From NCBI GenBank assembly GCA_036365455.1, contig JAWQUS010000003.1:2500001-2564000 (forward strand): 64,000 nucleotides of DNA. The letters run 5' to 3'. This stretch comes from Macrosoma leucophasiata (taxonomy: Eukaryota; Arthropoda; Insecta; Lepidoptera; Hedylidae). The notes under the pieces were generated by a model. The model was not told where the DNA came from. It made no database searches and saw only the letters and a list, made by a program, of their open reading frames with translations. Of this stretch, positions 55,709 to 64,000 are shown piece after piece. The position numbers and the translations under genes were made by a program. Position 1 is the first letter of the stretch, and every line of letters starts with the position of its first letter.

Positions 55709-57440
55709 TATAATGTTTAACCTTAACGCAACAAAATTTACTCAACAAGTCAATGACTCAAAAGCTTAGTAACCAACCAATATTTAACAGATAGACAATA
55801 AAAATTCTAAGAATCAAATCAACACACAAATAATTCCAAGTAAATTCCAACAGTCTATTTAGAACACGTACCGAGAAATATACCGAGGGATAAGCAATAT
55901 TAAAAATCCTGAAATCATGTTAAAATTTGTTAATATTACAACAAAGTAAAAGTGAGATCGCGTAAAAAAAATTCAAGATAGAAAACTGTACAAAGTGCGA
56001 AAAAAACGACGCTCTTTTTCGAGTCGCAAATGTTGGAAGGGTATCTTCAAACTTGGCGATGGTAGCAACTCAAGACATATCCTAATTTGGAGTTCAAATG
56101 ACAAGTTCGTAGATGCCATTCGTTAAAAAAACCAGTCAAGTACGAGTCGGACTCGTGAAGAGTGCCAATAGATTTGCCTGTAATTTATATGTATAATGTT
56201 TTGTGATTTTTTTCTTGTATGGCTAGTGGTTTTGAAGATAACGCAAATCACAAACCTTACAAGACCAGACAAAAAACTATACAGATAAAAAGAAACAAAT
56301 GATTATGAACAAGACCAGACCAAAATCAAAACAAAAAAAAGATATTGACAAAAGTCGTAGAAAGAAAGTTGTTAAGTGCGAAGACAATTATAGAATGGTC
56401 CATAGCGAGATGACGGTATTTTGCCAAATACCCTGAATAATCTAGAGAAACAGCTTTTAGCGCCAGCTTCCACTAAAATCACCAAGTTTGCAGGCAGCCT
56501 ACAAATACAAATTTAATGAGCTAGGGATCTTCAAACTGATAGTTGATTATCCACCGTGGGCGTTTGGTTCGCTGAATAATTAACGATCTTATATAAGGCG
56601 GCTAAAAGATGGCTTGCCACTGCTTTAATTATGTAAGCAAATGTGCTTGTGGAATCTTCTCATAGTGTCTTTGCTTCTATATTGAACCTCCGCCTACGTA
56701 TTATAAGCCTTGAAGTTACATTGTACCTTATCCAAAGGGCTGATATTCTATTTTAATAATTTTTTTGACATTAATGTTTGAAAAAAATTTCATGGGCCAT
56801 CGCCAGAGAGTGACAGGGCGGAGTGCTGCCTGTCCTACCTGTCTACCCCTGAGATTAAAAAAAAGATCCGGACGAATTGAGACCTGCTCCTTTTTTTGAA
56901 GTCGGTTAAAAATAGACCAATCCTAGAGAAGATATTGAGAACAAATAGCCGATTCCCTTTTGAAATTGATTTGACAGATATTTTATGTGACATTTTCACG
57001 ACATCTGTCATGTATGGGAAAGTGTGGTAAATTGACTTCTGTGACCATGGGAGTGTCTGTCTATTACTTTAGTATATAGGTCAAAGAACCAATTTATAAT
57101 GCAGCTATACCTATTGAAATATAACATAAAAAATATTAGATATGTTTCTTAGTCTACAGGCTTCATTCACTTACCATTAACTCGTAGGTACTGTACGTTA
57201 CATTCAATTACGTTTTATGAGTAGATTAACATATTTACCGAACTAGACTAACACATTCCTACTCGAGATAAAATATTAGAAACCACACGCGAGTGAAAGA
57301 TACAGCTCAATGAGTTGAAGTAAACAGTACCTAATATGAATGCTCAATGTACCGATAACATATCTATCTCTTTACTAAATACTGCCTACAACATCATTAG
57401 TAAGTTTAGTAACATACTAAAATAAAGACAACCTACAAAA
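55709..57440. other. Repeat-like DNA without identified genes
   Basis: AACCAGTCAAGTACGAGTCG near 56130 and GAAGTCGGTTAAAAATAG near 56898 look like the two sides of a common lepidopteran repeat. No coding frame was recognised. Confidence 0.35.
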
Positions 57441-57449
57441 CTGTTCCCT

Positions 57450-57620
57450 ACTTGCAAAACTCAATACCTCGCGCACTCCAAAGTGAAGGGGAGAAATAGC
57501 GTGGGCTGAGCGGACTGAAGAGCTGCAAATAGTCGTATTCAAAGGCTCGTGGAAACTTGGCGAGCGTAATTGTCGTGAGTCGTATCCGACACTTGTCATT
57601 AGACATCTTGTTAATACACT
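57450..57620. repeat. Paired local repeat P, copy 1
   Basis: It shares CTTGCAAAACTCAATAC, GAAGGGGAGAAA, GGCTCGTGGAAA and CAGACATCTTGTTAAT-type blocks with 58842-59037. The unit is unusually GC-rich and lacks transposon ends. Confidence 0.6.
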
Positions 57621-57711
57621 GTCACAGAGTAAATAATAGTACAATACAAAAGATTCCCTTCGTAATTACGTTTGAATATATTTCAAACAATTCGTTTAAC
57701 ACAGTAATATG

Positions 57712-57964
57712 TACAGTGCTCATCAAAAAATATTGCACATCGAGCTTATGTAAGTGACAATCGGCTAGTTTCGGCTTTATAGAGCGTTATCTCTGGTGCA
57801 CACAGCCTACGTAAGCATACGTAGTCCGGTATTGGGCAAAACCTGATCAAAATGGTCGACAAACGTCAAATAGGTAAGGTGCAAGAGATAACGCTCTATA
57901 GATCCGAAATAAGCCGACGTCTCTTCCTGAGGTCGATGTGCATTATTTCTTGCTGGATACTGTA
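57712..57964. mobile_element. Mariner-type foldback MITE M8
   Basis: The ends TACAGTGCTCATCAAAAAAT and its diverged inverse ending ACTGTA frame arms of about 80 bp (TATAGAGCGTTATCTCT and its inverse). TA-bounded ends fit a mariner/Tc1 target. Confidence 0.6.
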
Positions 57965-58269
57965 ATTTAGAGTACCTATTTAGGTTACCCAGCGTTAAGC
58001 TTTGTGGATTGTGCCTCTCTTTCTATCGTAATTGTTTCGCCAAGGCGGACCCACCAATGTTTACTGTAGTGATGGTGTCATTCGCAGACCGCACTACGAC
58101 TTTACTTTCAGCAAATTACGCTTAGAACTGTGTTAAAGTATGAGTTTTGACAGTTCTAACACCCACATTCCAAGACGTTACTCGAAACATTACTTGACTC
58201 ACACTCAGTATAAGATACTTTATGAGGACGCCCCGAAATCCATATTCTTAGTTGTATTGTAGTGATAGT

Positions 58270-58401
58270 GCGGCATGGTCAAAACTTGATGAAAATGGTC
58301 GACAAACGTCATATAGGTAAGTGGGAAAGAGATAACGCTCTACAGACACGAAATAAGCCGAAGTGTCCTTCTTAAGGTCGATGTGTTTGTCGGGTACTGT
58401 A
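58270..58401. mobile_element. MITE M8, right half
   Basis: AAATGGTCGACAAACGTCAT to GGTACTGTA matches the right half of 57712-57964. Confidence 0.6.
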
Positions 58402-58736
58402 AGTTTACTTTACACCTAAAATTCTGAGTGAACTATATATACATTTATATTTTAAATTCTTTAGTTACCTGCTTTCTTAAGCAGTTCTATGTGTAGGTAC
58501 TTAGTTGTTTTTTTATCATATATTTAACTAAGTACGTTTATGTAAGTACAAAAAAAAACAATGCAAATGAAAACATAATGTATTCATTTTTATTATAAAC
58601 AATTATAAACAATAAAAATGTTACAACATAATGTTTTCATTTTTATTGATTATAATTTTTTTTTGTGTAGTTTATTTCATTTATATATTACTTTTGGCAT
58701 GTTTTCGGGTTACGTCAAATAAATATGTTTTCAATC

Positions 58737-58766
58737 AATTCATTCATTCATTCATTCATTCATTAC
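58737..58766. repeat. (ATTC)n microsatellite
   Basis: About seven tandem ATTC units. Confidence 0.9.
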
Positions 58767-58841
58767 AGTTGCTATCGTGTACGTTACGTTAACGTACGTT
58801 ACCTACGAACATATGGCAACGAACAAAACTGGGCGAAGTTT

Positions 58842-59037
58842 ACTTGCAAAACTCAATACTTTTACTCGAATGCAAGCGAAGGGGAGAAACAGTGTTGAAT
58901 GGTGATGGGGCCGCTTCAAGTGCTGTAAATAATCGCGCGCATTCAACGGCACGCGGCTCGTGGAAATTTAGCGAGTGTAATTGTTGTGAGCTATATCCAA
59001 CACTTGTCTTCAGACATCTTGTTAATTAATACATTGT
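58842..59037. repeat. Paired local repeat P, copy 2
   Basis: Counterpart of 57450-57620, with an insertion around ATTCAACGGCACG. Confidence 0.6.
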
Positions 59038-59113
59038 TTGAAATAAGAATGCAATAGGCTAGTACGGGTTTTGTTGATGGCTTTAACCATAGGCTTTAAC
59101 GCTTTCGAATACC

Positions 59114-59472
59114 TTTTTTTAATGTAATGAAAGTGGCAAACAAGCATGCAGTTCACATTGATGTTAAGTGATGACTGCAGCCTATAGACACCCACACAAA
59201 AACCAGACGTCAAAATACAGATGCGTTACCACTTCTGAGGCCTAAGGTATTATGCCTCTGTCGGAAATTACAGGGCCGTACATTACCACCTGACTGGAAT
59301 ACGAAAGTGCTGAACACTATCATGTACTAACATGCACGTACTTGTGTGGGTGTCTAATGTGTCTATAGGCTGCATTGTAGAAATATATAATCTATAAATA
59401 GGCTGCAGTCATCACTTAACATCAATGTGAACTGCATGCTTGTTTGCCACTTCCATTACATTAAAAAAAAAT
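59114..59472. mobile_element. Two SINE-A parts facing each other
   Basis: A minus-strand part (59114-59325) meets a plus-strand 3' part (59345-59472, ending CCATTACATTAAAAAAAAA). The start sides of both are lost at the join. Confidence 0.7.
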
Positions 59473-59751
59473 GCTTTCATTGGACTAAGTCGACACCATT
59501 CGATATCTACTCGACCACCATTCTTTCTTCTGTTACTATGTAAAGCAATAAAGGGGAAAACACCCTATTATTTGAGACCATAAATATTTATTATTTGGTG
59601 TTAGCAGCTAAAATAATGTCCGCAGCGAACAAGCTCATAATTTTGAGGCAGGTGACAACGGTGATTTATAGTGCACGGTAAGGCAGAGCCACACTCTCGG
59701 CTAGTCTTTGTAACCGTTCTGTGGTTGACGAGCTGGGGGCCGACCGCCTAA

Positions 59752-59905
59752 CTCCAATGCTTTCGTTTAGGACGTTTTCTTGTCAGTTTCGAACCGCCTA
59801 ATAAAACATTTTGCTCTTAAGTATATTCCTGTGCACGAAAACATTTTCACGAAAAAGTTAGGCGGTACGAAACTGAACGAACGAAATCATTAGTTAGGCG
59901 GTCGG
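59752..59905. mobile_element. Foldback MITE M2, copy 4
   Basis: GTCAGTTTCGAACCGCCTAA and TTAGGCGGTACGAAACTGAA are inverted arms. Confidence 0.6.
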
Positions 59906-60083
59906 ACCCCTGGGTGCAGTTGATAGTTGCTCGATAGAGTCGCTGATCCTGTAAGAGATTGCAGTTTCAAATGTGCCACGACGTATTTATACATATGTGT
60001 AATGTATGGTAATCCCCAACCATATTTGCGGATAATCAGGTAACCATACGATAGTCGACGAGAAACATTGCTGGATTAAGTAG

Positions 60084-60382
60084 TTTTTTTTTTTTTTTTT
60101 TTTAAATGTAAAGGAAGTGGCAAACAAGCATGCAGATCACATTGATGTTAAGTGATGACTGCAGCCTATAGACACTTACACAAAGACCAAGGTCAAAATG
60201 CAGATGCGTTACCACTCCTGAGGCCTAAGGTATTACGCCTCTGTGCCGGAAATTACAGGGCCGTACATTACCACCTGACCGGAACACGACAGTGCTAAAC
60301 ACTACCATTTAGCGGCAAGTATATTAGGTAATGCGGTGGTGCCTACGCCCGCGAGCTCCGTCACTGGAGCTCTACCACCAGA
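60084..60382 (-). mobile_element. SINE-A, full length
   Basis: A 20-base T run at 60084-60103 and end CTCTACCACCAG. Confidence 0.85.
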
Positions 60383-60896
60383 CTGTCGATACTCTTCTTT
60401 TTTCGGGTTGTAGAGTGCCAGTGCAGGAGCTCGAGGGTGTATACCCCATTCCGATAAACTTGGCAAAAAGGGTAAACAAATATGGAGTACCGAAAAAATT
60501 GTGATGTGAATCATTGAGTGACATAGGTCCTTAGAATGAGTGATTTGAATATGAAAGATAATGATCGCCAGGGAATGATATACATCCATCAAAAAAGCAT
60601 ATACTTTATTTTGAAATTTTTCATGTATAACCTGTAATTTAATCGATGAAGATTTTTTTAATGAAAAAAACATAACGTAAGTCCTGCAATCAATCGGATA
60701 ACATTCCGTTCTCTATCCGTAATTACGAAAAAAATAATGAAATTTACTAACTGAATTTGCACTGCTTTTTTGTGGAAATCAATGTGTAATATAATAATGT
60801 GTTATAAACTAGTGTCCTTAATTGTTCTGGAATATCGTTTGTGACCGAGGGATGTTTGTTTACCATTTGTGCCAAATTTATCTGAATGGAGTATAA

Positions 60897-61030
60897 ACAC
60901 CACCGCATTACCTAATCTATCTGCCGCCAAATGGTAGTGTTGACACTATGGTCACAGAACAGAAAGGTATTCTGTTCTGTGCTATAGTGTTCCGGTTATA
61001 TGGTAATGTGTGGCCCCGTAATAACTATCA
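60897..61030 (+). mobile_element. Old SINE-A relic with short inverted insert
   Basis: ACCACCGCATTACCTAATCT then CAAATGGTAGTGTT, then a small palindrome (CAGAACAGAAAGGTATTCTG), then TAGTGTTCCGGTTATATGG. Confidence 0.5.
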
Positions 61031-61330
61031 TTGAGTATAAATACATAAATAAATAATTTGAAATTTGAGCATTTTTTGAATTGCCAGTAATTGAGGTACC
61101 TATATAAAATATGATCAAGAAATAGTTGGGTTAGATTGCTAATTGTTAACTACTTATATTAACAACTTATGTACTGTGTAATGGGTTAACCAGTAACGAT
61201 TTTGTAGGCCCAAAATTACCCGTTTCCTTTGTAATCGTGAGATGGTTGACGAGTCAGTTCATCGTCGTGTTGATGGTGATAGCGTTTCTTTTGCAAGAAA
61301 ATCCAAAACAATCACAAATATCTGAACAGC

Positions 61331-61621
61331 TTTTTTTTTTTTTTATGTAATGGAAGTGGTAAACAAGCATGCAGTTCACATTGATGTTAAGTGATGACTG
61401 CAGCCTATAGACACCCACACAAAGACCAAGGTCAAAATGCAGATGCGTTACCACTCCTGAGGCCTAAGGTCTTATGCCTCTGTGCCGGAAATTACAGGGC
61501 CGTACATTACCACCTGACCGGAACACGATAGTGTTGAACACTACCATTTAACGGCAAGTATATTAGGTAATGCGGTGGTGCCTTCGCCCGCGAGCTCCGT
61601 CACTGGAGCTCTACCACCAGT
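61331..61621 (-). mobile_element. SINE-A, full length
   Basis: A 14-base T run and all blocks to CTCTACCACCAGT. It is very close to the copy at 10989-11288, sharing the rare AAGGTCTTATGCC and GTGTTGAACACT variants. Confidence 0.85.
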
Positions 61622-61994
61622 GAAAACAAGCTTATTTGTTTCGTGTGTTTTTGTGTGCTTTTTATACGGAGTTAACCTGTGTGTGTGTTAAATAAAAACT
61701 TATTAGTGTAATGTTGTTATTTTAATTATTGTAATAGATATATAATTGTTCTTATCAATCGAGGGATCAGTTTTTATGAGGCCCGACGTTATTGACATAC
61801 GCTAATATCATGCAACACGCTACTGACGCTACTATCACAGTATAAGTACATACACGCTCGTTTTCTTTACACTGTGCTACTATAATGAATACTACGTTGT
61901 GTTCACAATGAGTTGATATAGAAGCCTGTACCACGTAGGTATATTTATAGCATCAACATTATGCCATCATAGTTTGCTATTATTTCAGATAACC

Positions 61995-62335
61995 GATCAA
62001 TCCGATAATAAGCGGTCTACTTGGTTAAGCGATACGGGCGCGGTCGGGTGTGTGATGGGTGACCACTAGTGGCGAAATAAATTCCGTGCTTCGGAGGGCA
62101 CGTGAAGCCGTCAGTCCCGGTTGCTATTGATAGATAGCAGTCGTTAAACTTTGTCGAAGGCCTTATGGGCGGATTGAAAACATCCGACAGCGGGTTGGCC
62201 ACTAACCCTTATCTCCACCAACCCGCATTGGATCAGCGTGGTGGAGTAAGCTTCAGGCCTCCTTCCAAGAAGGGGAGAGACTTGTGCCCAGTGGGACGTA
62301 TCAAGGGTTGCCATTATATTTATTATATAGGAATT
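61995..62335 (+). mobile_element. SINE-B, full length
   Basis: It has the complete 5' half (GGTTAAGCGATACGGGCGCG, GTGTGTGATGGGTGACCA), the GATAGATAGCAGTCGTTAAA block and the end GGGTTGCCATTATATT. Confidence 0.7.
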
Positions 62336-62584
62336 TTACTTTTGGCAGAGAATATGTATGTGCCTGATTTCCCCTCCTCACCCATACTCCCTTTGAGAGC
62401 CAGTTGGATAAACTTCAACAGTGAGGTTGCGAGCGGGCGCGCGAGTGGTCTATTTTTAGTTAATTTTGTCACGTAGTCAGTGCGACGGCTTATTTCACGA
62501 TTGTTTTAGGTCATAACCCTACGTGCTACATTTCTGTGAGCGCGCGTAAAAACTCTGTGAGCTCTGACACGGCAAGTTAACCAA

Positions 62585-62815
62585 AAAAAGCACACCGCGG
62601 ATCCTCCGCCAAAATTCCATACAAACGCTTATTTTGGTTTCTATTACACAGACATCAATCAGTGACGCGTATTTACACGCGCACCTGTGTGCGTAGCACG
62701 TACAAAATACCAACCGTCGCCCATAAGAGGGGAAGGGGTTGAGTGATGCGTGCAAATCGGGCGGGACGTCGAAGTGTCCATTCTATACGTAGTATTATTA
62801 CATATTCTCTGCCTA
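62585..62815. repeat. R235 repeat, copy 2
   Basis: Counterpart of 14400-14640. The shared ATTACATATTCTCTGCCTA block lies at its right edge, followed directly by a LINE 3' end. Confidence 0.6.
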
Positions 62816-62990
62816 GGTGCTGCAATATGGGGTTCTTCAAAAATGGCGTCAAAAGAGTCCTTCAGGGATGGCAGCGCGTTGGCAACTCCCCTGGTGTTGC
62901 AAATGTTCATAGGCGACGGTGACCACTTTCCATCAGGTGCACTTTCAAGCAGAGGGGCTCGTCTGTCAACCTTCAGGCATAAAAAAACCA
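62815..62990 (+). pseudogene. R1/Jockey-like LINE C-terminal tail
   Basis: The frame reads CCNMGFFKNGVKRVLQGWQR then VGNSPGVANVHRRR and stop, with a 3' UTR ending in an A run. Same family as 851-1160. Confidence 0.7.
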
Positions 62991-63237
62991 TCATTGCATA
63001 AAAAAATATATTTAAAGTTCGTTTATACTCGGCGAGAGTGTGGTGCCACCGTCGTTTGGAGCATGGAGACGACGCGCGACGGTGGTAATCGACAAATAAT
63101 GTTCGCTGCCCATTATAATGTTATTTGGGTCCAAGTAATAATTGCTGAGGCGGTAACCGATGCTGCTAGGGTTGGTGGAATTAGTTTTTAAAAACAATTT
63201 CCAAGATTTATGATTTTCACCACAGAACTACTTTTTA

Positions 63238-63520
63238 CTGGTGGTAGAGCTCCAGTGATGGAGCTCGCGGGCGTAGGCACCACAGCATTATCTAATTTAC
63301 TTGCCTCTAAATGGTAGTGTTCAGCACTATAGTATTCCGGTTAGGTAATGTACGGCCCTGTAATTTCCGACACAGAGGCATAACACCTTAGGCCGCAGGA
63401 GTGGTAACGCATCTGCTTTTTCATCTTGGTCTTCGTGTAGGTGTCTATAGGCTGCAGTCATCACTTAACATCAATGTGAACTGCATGCTTGTTTGCCACA
63501 TTTATTACATAAAAAAAAAA
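63238..63520 (+). mobile_element. SINE-A, full length
   Basis: It starts CTGGTGGTAGAGCTCCAGTG and ends with 10 A's. A minus-strand SINE-A fragment follows at 63583-63674. Confidence 0.85.
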
Positions 63521-63780
63521 CAAAAATTGGAAAAAGATTGAAAAAAAAAACAAAAAAGTTTTTTTATTTGATGTATGTAGTAGACCACACAACGACCAGA
63601 GGTCAAAATGCAGATGCGCTGCCACTCCTGAGGCCTAAGGTGTTATGGCCTCTGTGCCTGAAATTACAGGGCCAAATCATGTTGTATCCAATTGACAATG
63701 CTATTGAGAGAGACAAAAAATATTAAAGTTAAATCGTATCTAATCTATATTTCTATGCTTAATAAAATAAGGGAGAGTTT

Positions 63781-64000
63781 ATTTTAAAGAAAAATGGAAA
63801 GAAAAATATGACTTCAGGCGAGACTCGAACCAGCATAGTATGGCAATAGATGGCGCTGCTGCCACCATAAGGCAATGCAATAAAATGTGAAGGAAAGATT
63901 TGACAAATCGGGCAGGGCTTCGGTAGCTCAGTTGGAAGAGCGGCTGGACTAGATTCCCAGTGGCCGCGAGTTCGAGTCTCACCTGAAGTCAAATTTTTCT
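63781..64000 (+). other. tRNA-like module with inverted ends
   Basis: At 63917-63990 a cloverleaf-like sequence has TAGCTCAGTTGGAAGAGC (A-box), GAGTTCGAGTCTC (B-box) and an acceptor stem pairing GCTTCGG with CTGAAGT. The anticodon arm needs an extra base, the loop would read AGA, and the T-stem has one mismatch, so it is a tRNA-derived element rather than a clean gene. The left end carries the inverse, TGACTTCAGGCGAGACTCGA, and A/T arms like those at 54329-54445. Confidence 0.55.

Noticed and set aside
11000..61454. Repeated open frames reading VTHLHFDLGLCVGVYRLQ and similar
   Set aside because: They are the fixed translation of the SINE-A 3' half and appear in every good copy; not a gene.
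63917..63990. Functional tRNA gene
   Set aside because: The anticodon arm needs an extra base and has a mismatch, the T-stem has one mismatch, and the inverted partner end points to a tRNA-derived repeat.

Overview
This is eukaryotic nuclear DNA, most likely from a moth or butterfly. The sequence is AT-rich, the only protein-coding gene I can recognise is split by spliceosomal introns, and most of the rest is interspersed repeats. The repeats are of types common in Lepidoptera: Helitron-like elements ending in CTAGT, short poly(A) SINE-like elements, RTE-, CR1- and R1/Jockey-like LINE 3' ends, hAT and mariner-like inverted-repeat elements, and tRNA-like modules. I saw no bacterial genes, rRNA, CRISPR array or viral genome. 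The species was not identified.

The one host gene sits near the left end. Three small plus-strand exons (2518-2572, 2706-2793, 2887-2916) join in frame. They encode the N-terminus of a MAX-dimerization (MXD/Mad/Mxi1) repressor: the SIN3-interaction helix, the family EHGYAS motif, and the start of the basic region (THNELEKNR) on a 30-bp micro-exon. The first two introns are 133 and 93 bp. The rest of the bHLH-zipper was not found, so the remaining ~61 kb is probably one large intron full of transposable elements. A CCAAT-type box and a CACGTG E-box lie upstream of the ATG. Bases 1-90 may be the 3' end of a neighbouring gene.

Layout: 0.35-1.2 kb, Helitron-like and LINE debris; 2.2-2.9 kb, promoter and MXD exons; 4.6-19.8 kb, SINE copies, foldback MITEs, a mariner-like remnant and LINE 3' ends; 19.9-21.6 kb, five diverged copies of a unit with short cysteine-rich reading frames; 20.6-34.66 kb, a ~6.04-kb tandem duplication whose second copy carries a 1.9-kb LTR-like insertion with a clean 5-bp target duplication; 34.9-37.1 kb, a Helitron-like element containing a hAT remnant; 37.9-42.1 kb, Helitron-like elements, tRNA-headed SINEs, a 172-bp SINE-derived tandem array and a long perfect palindrome; 44.86-47.25 kb, an inverted-repeat transposon with an RTE-like LINE (intact YADD) nested inside; 47.3-64 kb, more SINEs, MITEs, LINE ends and two tRNA-like modules.

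Only the MXD gene is likely to act for the host. The other reading frames belong to mobile elements or are chance frames. Many elements are nested, and target-site duplications or empty sites allow several insertions to be ordered in time.
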